Shown: piece by piece, positions 50,793 to 58,513 of the stretch
How the letters are laid out: each line of letters begins with the position of its first letter
How positions within the stretch are numbered: position 1 is the stretch's first letter
DNA from: Pseudomonas frederiksbergensis
Lineage (GTDB): Bacteria > Pseudomonadota > Gammaproteobacteria > Pseudomonadales > Pseudomonadaceae
DNA: 64,000 nucleotides
Assembly: GCF_000802155.2 (NCBI RefSeq)
Contig: NZ_JQGJ02000008.1
Span: 124,001 to 188,000, forward strand
Reading direction: 5' to 3'
Notes under the pieces: model-generated
Databases searched by the model: none
What the model was told of the DNA's origin: nothing
Seen by the model: the letters and a program-made list of their open reading frames with translations, nothing else
Position numbers and translations under genes: made by a program

Positions 50793-52250
50793 TTACAGAT
50801 GCTGGCTGTGGCGGGCCATGATATGGCGCACCACGCTGTAGTCCTGGAGCGAATCGCTGGACAGATCCTTGCCGTAGCCTGAGCGTTTCAGGCCGCCGTG
50901 GGGCATTTCGCTGACCAGCATGAAATGGCTGTTGATCCAAGTGCAGCCGTATTGCAGCCGCGCCGCGACCTGCATCGCCTTGTCGAGATTCTGGGTCCAT
51001 ACCGAGGAGGCCAGGCCATATTCCGAATCGTTGGCCCAGTCCACCGCCTGGCTGAGCTCGTCGAAGCGGGTCACGGTGACCACCGGGCCGAACACTTCCC
51101 GTTGGACGATCTCATCGCTTTGCTTGCAGCCGGCCAGCAGCGTCGGTTGATAGTAGAAACCGGCGCCGGAATGCACCGCGGCGCCGGTGATGCGTTCGAT
51201 ATGCGGCTGGCCAAGGGCGCGCTCGACGAAACTGGCGACGCGGTCGCGCTGGCGCACGCTGATCAATGGGCCGATTTCATTGTCGGCGTCACGCTTGCCG
51301 GCAAAACGCAGGCTGCCAACCGCAGCGCCGAGTTCGGCCACCAGCCGGTCGTGGATCCCGGCCTGTGCGTAAATCCGGCAGGCGGCGGTGCAATCCTGTC
51401 CGGCGTTGTAATAACCATAGGTGCGCACGCCATCGACCACGGCTTGGATGTCGGCGTCGTCGCAGACAATCACCGGCGCCTTGCCGCCCAGTTCCAGGTG
51501 CGTGCGCTTGAGGGTTTTTGCCGCCGCCTGGAGGATTTTCTGGCCGGTGACGATATCGCCGGTCAGCGAGACCATGCGTACCTTCGGATGGCTGACCAGA
51601 TGGCTGCCCACACCTTCGCCGCCACCGCAGATGATATTGATGACGCCGCGCGGCAGGATCTCGGCCAGCATCGGCGCCAGGGCCAGGATCGACAGTGGCG
51701 TGTGCTCCGAGGGCTTGAAGACCAAGGTGTTGCCGGCGGCCAGGGCCGGGGCGATCTTCCAGGCCGCCATCATGATCGGGTAGTTCCACGGCGCAATGGA
51801 CGCCACCACGCCGATCGGGTCGCGGCGCACCATGCTCGTATAGCCGGGCAGGTATTCACCGCTGAGCTGGCCAGTCTGGCAGCGTACGGCGCCGGCAAAG
51901 AAACGGAACACATCCACCGTGGCGCTCAGATCATCCTGGCGGGCCAGGTGCAAGGGCTTGCCGCAGTTCAAGGATTCGAGACGGGCCAGGTCGTCGGCGT
52001 TTTTTTCGATGGCGCTGGCGATGTCCAAAAGCAGGTTGGAGCGCTGTTGCGGCGTGGTGCGTGACCAGCCGTCGAAAGCGTGATGAGCCGCGAGGATAGC
52101 GCTTTCGACCTGTTCGATGCTGGCCTCGGCGATGTGCGCCACCACTTCACCCGTGGCCGGGTTGAGAATCGGCTCGGCAAAGCCCTCGCCGGGGACCCAT
52201 TCTCCATTGATCAACAACGCGGTACACACTGGGGGTTGCGCGCCAGCCAT
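50793..52250 (-). CDS. Second gamma-aminobutyraldehyde dehydrogenase-like enzyme
   Basis: This 485-residue ALDH is clearly paralogous to the patD product 4 kb away: both have the segment APWNYP, the catalytic Glu in LELGGKAPVIV and the catalytic Cys in GQDCTAACRIYAQ. They differ in the N-terminus (here MAGAQPPVCTALLINGEWVP) and along the substrate channel (TVDVFRFFAGAVRCQTGQLS). It probably oxidises an aminoaldehyde from a different polyamine. It is the first gene of the ydcSTUV operon and is preceded by a LysR gene on the same strand. Confidence 0.9.
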   Translation of the reverse strand: MAGAQPPVCTALLINGEWVPGEGFAEPILNPATGEVVAHIAEASIEQVESAILAAHHAFDGWSRTTPQQRSNLLLDIASAIEKNADDLARLESLNCGKPLHLARQDDLSATVDVFRFFAGAVRCQTGQLSGEYLPGYTSMVRRDPIGVVASIAPWNYPIMMAAWKIAPALAAGNTLVFKPSEHTPLSILALAPMLAEILPRGVINIICGGGEGVGSHLVSHPKVRMVSLTGDIVTGQKILQAAAKTLKRTHLELGGKAPVIVCDDADIQAVVDGVRTYGYYNAGQDCTAACRIYAQAGIHDRLVAELGAAVGSLRFAGKRDADNEIGPLISVRQRDRVASFVERALGQPHIERITGAAVHSGAGFYYQPTLLAGCKQSDEIVQREVFGPVVTVTRFDELSQAVDWANDSEYGLASSVWTQNLDKAMQVAARLQYGCTWINSHFMLVSEMPHGGLKRSGYGKDLSSDSLQDYSVVRHIMARHSQHL

Positions 52251-52346
52251 GTTTTATTTTCTCGGTTGTCGGAGCCTTGAGGATTCAACAAGACTAGTGC
52301 GCGCCCGCAAGACCGACAAATTCGAAATACTCAAGGCTGCGTTCGA

Positions 52347-53261
52347 TTAAATCGATGGCTTGCGTCCACCATGGGATTGTTCCCGCGCAACGGCCAGGAA
52401 CGGGTCGACCGAGGCCGGCCGGGCGGTTCCCCGGCGCCAGGCCAGCCCGACATCCAGTGTCTGGTTGAGGTCGGCGATAGGGCGAGCCTCGATGATGTCG
52501 CCTTCCAGCGACCAGGGGCGGTAGGTCATGTCTGGTTGGATCGAAACGCCCAGGCCGGCCGCCACCAGGCTGCGCACTGCTTCGGTCGACGCGGTACGCA
52601 AGGTGACTTGCGGTTGCAGGCCGGCGCCGCGCCACAGGCGTTGCGCGTTACGATCCATCTCATCGACGTTCAATTGGATCAGCTGTTCCCGGGCGACATC
52701 CGCCAGGTGGATGCTGTCGTGTTCAAGCAATGGGTGCTGGGCCGGCAGCCACAAACGATGGGGGGAGTGGGTCAACACTTCGGTCTGCAGGGCGTGGCGG
52801 TCCTCCAGGTTGGAGAGGATCAGCACGCCGACGTCGATCTCGCCGCTGACCAACAGATGCTCGATATAAGGGCGTTCGTCCTCCATCACCCGGATCGCCA
52901 CATTGGGGTAGGCGCGCTGGAAACGGGTCAGGAGGTCCGCCAGGTAATAGCCGGCGACCAGGCTGGTCACGCCGATGGTCACCTGGCCGGCCACCTGGTC
53001 AGTGCTCTGCTGCAGGCTGCGCTTGGCGTTGTCGACAGTGGCGAGGATCAGATGGGCCTGGCGCAGGAACTGATGCCCCTGATGGGTCAGCGTCATGCCC
53101 TTCGCGTGGCGGTTGAACAGGCTGACACCGATTTCCTCTTCCAGTTGCTGGATCGCCAGGGTCAGGGTGGATTGGGAAATGAATGCGGTCTGAGCAGCGG
53201 CAGAGATCGAGCCGGTCTCGGCCACCGCGATGAAATGGCGGATCTGGCGCAAGGTCATCAT
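52347..53261 (-). CDS. LysR-family transcriptional regulator
   Basis: This 304-residue regulator has an N-terminal winged HTH (TLRQIRHFIAVAETGSISAA, SQSTLTLAIQQLEEEIGVSL, FNRHAKGMTLT) and a periplasmic-binding-like effector domain (QVTIGVTSLVAGYYLADLLT, LVSGEIDVGVLILS). AAGGA eight bases upstream favours the ATG at 53261. It lies directly upstream of the aldehyde dehydrogenase/ABC operon on the same strand, 96 bases away, so it is the likely local regulator, with an amine-derived inducer; this is inference from position. Confidence 0.9.
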   Translation of the reverse strand: MMTLRQIRHFIAVAETGSISAAAQTAFISQSTLTLAIQQLEEEIGVSLFNRHAKGMTLTHQGHQFLRQAHLILATVDNAKRSLQQSTDQVAGQVTIGVTSLVAGYYLADLLTRFQRAYPNVAIRVMEDERPYIEHLLVSGEIDVGVLILSNLEDRHALQTEVLTHSPHRLWLPAQHPLLEHDSIHLADVAREQLIQLNVDEMDRNAQRLWRGAGLQPQVTLRTASTEAVRSLVAAGLGVSIQPDMTYRPWSLEGDIIEARPIADLNQTLDVGLAWRRGTARPASVDPFLAVAREQSHGGRKPSI

Positions 53262-53450
53262 GACGCACATCCTTGGATCGAATTTATCGAGATCCAGAAG
53301 TGTATATCGTTTTTATCGAATGACTGCGACGAGACCTGGCTGGACTGCGCAGGCAACATCTCGAAGCAATCTGCCCAAGGGCAACGGGGCACTTTCGTTC
53401 TAGGCTTGGGGCCTTATGATCCGGTTAACCCGAATGCGTGGAGGCAGGAA

Positions 53451-54164
53451 ATGAACACCCGTGGATTGCTCGATCAGTTACTCAAGTCCGGTCAGGAAAT
53501 GCTGCAGAACAAGGCCGGTGGTTCACAGGGCAAGTCATCATCCGGTGGCCTGGGCGGGTTGCTCGGCGGCTCCGGTAACCTGGGCGGCATGCTGTCCGGC
53601 GCGGGAGGCGGGGCATTGGCGGCGAGTGCCATGGGTATGCTGCTGGGCAACAAGAAAGCCCGCAACTTCGGTGGCAAGGCCTTGGCCTACGGTGGGCTGG
53701 CTGCCCTTGGCGTGATCGCCTACAAGGCTTACGGCAATTGGCAGGCCCAACAGGGCAGCGCGCCGAAAACCGAACCGCAGACCCTGGATCGCGTCCCGGC
53801 GGGGCAGGTCGAGCAGCACAGCCAGGCGATTCTCAAGGCCCTGGTCGCGGCGGCCAAGGCTGACGGCCATGTGGACGACCGCGAGCGGCAACTGATCGAA
53901 GGCGAATTCACCAAGCTTGATAACGACCAGGAACTGCAACAGTGGCTGCATGCCGAGCTCAACAAACCGCTGGACCCCACGGATGTGGCCCGCGCCGCAA
54001 GCACGCCGGAAATCGCCGCCGAAATGTACATCGCCAGCGTGATGTTGGTGGACCAAGAGAATTTCATGGAGAAGTCCTACCTGGACGAACTGGCGCGGCA
54101 ATTGAAGCTGGAGCCTGGGTTGAAGGCAGAGCTGGAGAAACAGGTGCGCCAGGCGGCTGCCTGA
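53451..54164 (+). CDS. DUF533 (TerB-like, YebE-type) protein
   Basis: This 237-residue protein starts MNTRGLLDQLLKSGQEMLQN, followed by a Gly-rich low-complexity stretch (about 25-70), one hydrophobic helix (ALAYGGLAALGVIAYKAYG) and a C-terminal TerB-like helical domain with ALVAAAKADGHVDDRERQLI, the conserved metal-binding D-x-x-D pattern, and AEMYIASVMLVDQENFMEKS. YebE-type proteins are inner-membrane anchored and induced by envelope stress in enterobacteria. The start at 53451 follows GAGGCAGGAA. A REP doublet separates it from wspA. Confidence 0.88.
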   Translation: MNTRGLLDQLLKSGQEMLQNKAGGSQGKSSSGGLGGLLGGSGNLGGMLSGAGGGALAASAMGMLLGNKKARNFGGKALAYGGLAALGVIAYKAYGNWQAQQGSAPKTEPQTLDRVPAGQVEQHSQAILKALVAAAKADGHVDDRERQLIEGEFTKLDNDQELQQWLHAELNKPLDPTDVARAASTPEIAAEMYIASVMLVDQENFMEKSYLDELARQLKLEPGLKAELEKQVRQAAA

Positions 54165-54183
54165 CCATCGCGGCACGATACCC

Positions 54184-54306
54184 GTGGCGGGGGAGCTTGC
54201 TCTCGCTGGGTGGCGAAGCCGCCCCAAAAAAATGCGCTGGCCGAAGGATCTTGTCGGCTGTTTGACGACGGCTGCGCCGTCGAACGGGAGCAAGCCCCCT
54301 TGCCAC
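54184..54306. repeat. REP doublet (REPIN) upstream of wspA
   Basis: A REP at 54184-54225 and an inverted copy at about 54267-54306 face each other. The right end is 119 bases before the wspA start, so the wsp promoter must lie within or just after it. Confidence 0.8.
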
Positions 54307-54424
54307 GAGGTGCATCGCCACTCTGTACGAAACGGCGCCTGAAAAATCTCCCATAACCGCCATGCAGACGCCCCACCGCCCTCGGCTATACTCCCGGCAA
54401 TTCAAAGTGCCCCGAGGTTTTACT

Positions 54425-56047
54425 GTGAAGAACTGGACGTTGCGCCAACGCATCCTGGCGAGTTTTGCTGTGATCATCGCCATCATGCTGCTGATGGTGG
54501 TTGTCACGTACTCCCGGTTGTTGAAGATCGAGTCCAGTGAACAGGAAGTGCGTACCGACGCCGTGCCAGGGGTGTATTTCAGCTCCATGATCCGGGGCGG
54601 CTGGGTCGACAGCTACGTCAAGACCCAGCAACTCGTCGGCCTTTCCGGCCAGCGGGAAATCACCGCCGAGGACCAGGCGCTCTACCAGGGTTATGAAAAA
54701 CACCTGCGTGAGGAAATCCAGAACTATCAAAAACTCATCGAGGACCCGGCGGACCAGGCTTCGTTCGATGAATTCGAAGTCAACCACCAGGACTTCAACA
54801 AAGCCTTGGCCAAGGTGCTGGACCTCTATCAGCGCAAGGAATACGAAGGCGCAAGGCTGGCCTTGGAAAAAGAACTGACGCCTGCATGGTTGGGTGGTCG
54901 TGTGCACTTGAACCAGATCATCGAGCGTAATCGTGAGCTGGCGGAGCAAGCCTCCCTGACCATTGGCCGTGCGGTGACGGGCGCCGAGGTCGCCATGGGC
55001 TTGTCGTTCCTGGTCGCGGTGCTCGTCGCGGTGTTGTGCGGCTTGTTGTTGATGCGCGCGATCATGGGACCGATGAACCGCATCGTCGAGATTCTCGAGA
55101 TCATGCGCAGCGGCGACCTGAGCCGACGCCTGAACCTGGCCCGCAAAGACGAATTCGGCGCCGTCGAAACCGGCTTCAACGACATGATGGCCGAGCTGAC
55201 TTCCCTGGTGTCCCAGGCCCAGCGCTCTTCCGTGCAGGTCACCACATCGGTCACCGAGATCGCCGCTACCTCCCGGGAGCAGCAGGCCACGGCCACCGAA
55301 ACCGCCGCCACCACCACTGAGATTGGCGCGACATCCCGCGAAATCGCCGCCACGTCCCGCGACCTGGTTCGCACCATGACCGAAGTGTCCACCGCCGCCG
55401 ACCAGGCCTCGGTGGCGGCCGGCTCGGGCCAGCAAGGCCTGGCGCGCATGGAAGAAACCATGCATTCAGTGATGGGCGCGGCCGACCTGGTCAACGCCAA
55501 ACTGGCGATCCTCAACGAGAAGGCCGGCAACATCAACCAGGTGGTGGTGACCATCGTCAAGGTCGCCGACCAGACTAACCTGCTGTCGCTCAACGCCGCC
55601 ATCGAGGCCGAGAAGGCGGGCGAGTACGGTCGCGGTTTTGCCGTGGTCGCCACCGAAGTGCGGCGGTTGGCCGACCAGACCGCCGTCGCCACCTACGACA
55701 TCGAGCAGATGGTCCGCGAGATCCAATCCGCTGTGTCGGCCGGTGTGATGGGCATGGACAAGTTTTCCGAAGAAGTACGCCGTGGCATGGCCGAGGTACA
55801 GCAGGTGGGCGAGCAGCTGTCGCAGATCATCCATCAGGTCCAGGCGCTGGCGCCGCGGGTGCTGATGGTCAACGAGGGCATGCAGGCCCAGGCCACCGGG
55901 GCCGAGCAGATCAACCACGCCTTGGTGCAACTGGGCGATGCCAGCAGCCAGACCGTGGAATCCCTGCGCCAGGCCAGTTCCGCCATCGACGAACTCAGTC
56001 AGGTGGCCGTGGGACTGCGCAGCGGCGTTTCGCGTTTCAAAGTCTGA
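54425..56047 (+). CDS. wspA: Methyl-accepting chemotaxis protein WspA
   Basis: This 540-residue surface-sensing receptor feeds the Wsp c-di-GMP pathway. TM1 is about residues 11-33 (FAVIIAIMLLMVVVTYS). A periplasmic four-helix bundle follows, then TM2 about 185-210, a HAMP domain and a long coiled-coil signalling domain with the hairpin tip VVVTIVKVADQTNLLSLNAA and EVRRLADQTA. Start is GTG at 54425 (MKNWTLRQRILAS), which opens directly into TM1. The stop shares a base with the wspB ATG. Confidence 0.95.
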   Translation: MKNWTLRQRILASFAVIIAIMLLMVVVTYSRLLKIESSEQEVRTDAVPGVYFSSMIRGGWVDSYVKTQQLVGLSGQREITAEDQALYQGYEKHLREEIQNYQKLIEDPADQASFDEFEVNHQDFNKALAKVLDLYQRKEYEGARLALEKELTPAWLGGRVHLNQIIERNRELAEQASLTIGRAVTGAEVAMGLSFLVAVLVAVLCGLLLMRAIMGPMNRIVEILEIMRSGDLSRRLNLARKDEFGAVETGFNDMMAELTSLVSQAQRSSVQVTTSVTEIAATSREQQATATETAATTTEIGATSREIAATSRDLVRTMTEVSTAADQASVAAGSGQQGLARMEETMHSVMGAADLVNAKLAILNEKAGNINQVVVTIVKVADQTNLLSLNAAIEAEKAGEYGRGFAVVATEVRRLADQTAVATYDIEQMVREIQSAVSAGVMGMDKFSEEVRRGMAEVQQVGEQLSQIIHQVQALAPRVLMVNEGMQAQATGAEQINHALVQLGDASSQTVESLRQASSAIDELSQVAVGLRSGVSRFKV

Positions 56048-56583
56048 TGGGCGAGCCAGAAGCCCGCCGTGGCGCCGCGCCGGCGGCCCGGCAAACGTTG
56101 TTCCTGGTGTTCTGCATCGGTAACGAGCGCTACGCCCTGCAAGCCATCGATGTGGTGGAAGTGCTGCCGCGCCTGCCGCTCAAGCCGATTGCCCGGATGC
56201 CGTCCTGGGTGGCCGGCATATTTGCCTGGCGCGGGGTCGTGGTGCCGGTGATCGATCTGTGCGCCCTGACCTTCGGCCAGGACGCCGAGGCGCGCACCAG
56301 TACCCGGCTCGTGCTCGTGCATTATCGGCCGCAGGGGCAGGAAACCGGACAGGTGCTGGGCTTGATATTGGAACAGGCCACCGACACCTTGCGCTGCGAT
56401 CCGGCGGATTTCAAACCCTATGGCCTGGACAACTGCCAGGCGCCTTACCTCGGTCCGGTACGCGAAGATGCCCCAGGCATGCTGCAATGGGTGCGGGTCA
56501 ATGATTTGCTCGACGAGTCGGTTCGCGCAATGCTGTTTCCCTCGCCGCCGCTGAGCCTCGATGGCTTCGAGGAACGGCCATGA
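56047..56583 (+). CDS. wspB: CheW-like coupling protein WspB
   Basis: This 178-residue CheW-domain protein links WspA to the kinase WspE. The domain runs from about residue 18 (LFLVFCIGNERYALQAIDVV) to the end and includes LPLKPIARMPSWVAGIFAWR and GVVVPVIDLC, the two CheW beta-barrel signatures. Start and stop overlap those of wspA (TGATG) and wspC (ATGA). Confidence 0.94.
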   Translation: MGEPEARRGAAPAARQTLFLVFCIGNERYALQAIDVVEVLPRLPLKPIARMPSWVAGIFAWRGVVVPVIDLCALTFGQDAEARTSTRLVLVHYRPQGQETGQVLGLILEQATDTLRCDPADFKPYGLDNCQAPYLGPVREDAPGMLQWVRVNDLLDESVRAMLFPSPPLSLDGFEERP

Positions 56584-57845
56584 ATAACGACCAGCGTTTT
56601 TTCGATTTCCTCAAGGAGCGCATCGGCCTGGACGTGACCTCCGTCGGCACCGCCATCATCGAGCGGGCTGTGCGCCAACGCGTGCTCGCCGTCCCCGGGC
56701 GAACCACCGATGAGTATTGGCAGTCCCTGCAGCATTCTGCGCAGGAGCAGCAGGCGCTGATCGAGGCCGTGATCGTCCCGGAAACCTGGTTTTTTCGTTA
56801 CCCTGAATCCTTCGCGACGCTGGCCCGACTGGCCACCCGGCGCCTCGCCGACATCAAGCACCTGCGCGCCCTGCGCATCCTCAGTCTGCCGTGCTCCACG
56901 GGCGAAGAACCGTATTCGATCGCCATGGCGCTGTTTGACGCGGGCCTCGGGGCCCATCAGTTCAAGGTCGATGCCATGGACGTCAGCCCCCTGTCCGTCG
57001 ATAAAGCCAGGCAAGCGCGTTACGGCAGGAACTCCTTCCGGGGCGCCGACCTCGGCTTTCGTGAACGGTACTTCAACGCCGAAGACGAGGGCTATCGCCT
57101 CGACGAGCGCGTGCGCGAACAGGTGCGCCTGCAAGTGGGCAACCTGCTTGATCCGGCCCTGCTGGTAAACGAGGCGCCTTATGATTTCGTCTTTTGCCGC
57201 AACCTGCTGATCTATTTCGACCAGCCGACCCAACAACAAGTGTTCGAAGTCCTCAAGCGCCTGACCCATCAGGACGGCGTTCTGTTCATCGGCCCCGCCG
57301 AAGGCAGTCTGCTGGGACGGCTAGGCATGCGCTCGATCGGCATCGCCCAGTCATTCGCGTTCAGCCGCCAGGGCGCCCCCGAGCCGCAGCCGCTGCCGGC
57401 ATTGATGCCGACGCCATTGCCGATTCGCCAGCCGCCGCCACGGGTTGTTCCGCCCGTCATGCGGCCTCGACCCTTCGCCAGCGCCGTAAGGCCGATTGCC
57501 GAGGCGAAAAACAACGACGCCGCGACGCTGCTGGCCAGTATTGCCGCCCTCGCCAACGGCGGGAAAAGCGTCGAGGCCCGTGCGGCCTGCGAAGAATACT
57601 TGCGCAGCCACGCACCCAACGCCCAAGTGTTCTATTGGCTGGGGCTGCTCAGCGACATGGCGGGCAATGCGCTCCAAGCCCAGGGTTTCTATCGCAAGGC
57701 GCTGTATCTTGAGCCGCAACACGCCGAGGCCCTGGTGCACCTGGCGGCGCTGCTGGCTTCCCAGGGAGACGCGGCCGGCGCCCGTCGATTGCAGGACCGC
57801 GCGGCCCGCAGTGGGCGCACGGCAAACAGTGAGCACAAACGATGA
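56580..57845 (+). CDS. wspC: CheR-type methyltransferase WspC
   Basis: This 421-residue SAM-dependent enzyme methylates glutamates on WspA, raising its activity. The CheR domain (1-270) has ETWFFRYPESFATL, LSLPCSTGEEPYSIAMALFD, DAMDVSPLSVDKARQARY and FDFVFCRNLLIYFD-like DFVFCRNLLIYF. A Pro-rich linker leads to C-terminal TPR repeats (NAQVFYWLGLLSDMAGNALQ), as in other WspC proteins. ATGA overlaps join it to wspB and wspD. Confidence 0.94.
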   Translation: MNNDQRFFDFLKERIGLDVTSVGTAIIERAVRQRVLAVPGRTTDEYWQSLQHSAQEQQALIEAVIVPETWFFRYPESFATLARLATRRLADIKHLRALRILSLPCSTGEEPYSIAMALFDAGLGAHQFKVDAMDVSPLSVDKARQARYGRNSFRGADLGFRERYFNAEDEGYRLDERVREQVRLQVGNLLDPALLVNEAPYDFVFCRNLLIYFDQPTQQQVFEVLKRLTHQDGVLFIGPAEGSLLGRLGMRSIGIAQSFAFSRQGAPEPQPLPALMPTPLPIRQPPPRVVPPVMRPRPFASAVRPIAEAKNNDAATLLASIAALANGGKSVEARAACEEYLRSHAPNAQVFYWLGLLSDMAGNALQAQGFYRKALYLEPQHAEALVHLAALLASQGDAAGARRLQDRAARSGRTANSEHKR

Positions 57846-58513
57846 GCGGTTCGGCTTCCTATAACGTGACCCATGACGATGCCCTGGCCATCGATGACTG
57901 CTGGAACCGCATCGGCGTCCATGGCGACAAGTCCTGCCCGCTGCTGGCCGAGCATATCCATTGCCGAAACTGCTCGGTGTACTCGGCCGCCGCCACACGC
58001 TTGCTCGACCGTTACGCCCTGCGCCAGGACGATCATGACCGGGCCCACGCTCCGGTGGACAGCGATGTCGTCACTCGCTCGTTATTGATGTTTCGCCTCG
58101 GCGAAGAGTGGCTCGGCCTGAGCACCCGCAGCCTGGTGGAAGTGGCGCCAGTGCAGGCTATCCATTCGTTGCCCCACCAGCGCTCGCGCGCCCTGTTGGG
58201 CGTGGCGAACGTGCGCGGCGCCCTGGTGGCCTGCTTGTCGTTGGTGGAGCTGCTGGGGTTGGAGCCGGGTTCGGCGACGTCCTCCGGTGGACGGATCATG
58301 CCACGCATGCTGATCGTCGCCGCGCAGGGCGGGCCGGTGCTGATGCCGGTGGATGAGGTGGACGGCATTCATGCCATCGACGAACGCATCCTGGCCGGCG
58401 CTTCGCAATCGAAGGGCAAATACACCCGTGGCGTGCTGCCCTACAAAGGTCGCAGCCTGCGTTGGCTGGATGAAGAGCAACTGTTGGCCGCCGTGTCCCG
58501 GAGCCTGTCATGA
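57842..58513 (+). CDS. wspD: CheW-like coupling protein WspD
   Basis: This 223-residue second coupling protein has an N-terminal extension with a cysteine cluster (DKSCPLLAEHIHCRNCSVYS) and then a CheW domain (LMFRLGEEWLGLSTRSLVEV, VANVRGALVACLSLVELLGL). The cysteine segment is common to WspD proteins. It is probably part of the receptor-kinase array with WspB. ATGA overlaps on both sides keep it in translational step. Confidence 0.94.
   Translation: MSGSASYNVTHDDALAIDDCWNRIGVHGDKSCPLLAEHIHCRNCSVYSAAATRLLDRYALRQDDHDRAHAPVDSDVVTRSLLMFRLGEEWLGLSTRSLVEVAPVQAIHSLPHQRSRALLGVANVRGALVACLSLVELLGLEPGSATSSGGRIMPRMLIVAAQGGPVLMPVDEVDGIHAIDERILAGASQSKGKYTRGVLPYKGRSLRWLDEEQLLAAVSRSLS

Noticed and set aside
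53523..53640. Gly/Ser-rich repetitive stretch as a tandem repeat or CRISPR-like array
   Set aside because: It is the low-complexity linker of the DUF533 protein; there are no regular direct repeats or spacers. No CRISPR array was seen anywhere in the window.
53451..54164. Link between the TerB-like DUF533 gene and the TerD-tailed gene at 4000-6072 as one Ter system
   Set aside because: They are ~47 kb apart; DUF533/YebE proteins are common core genes without ter partners.
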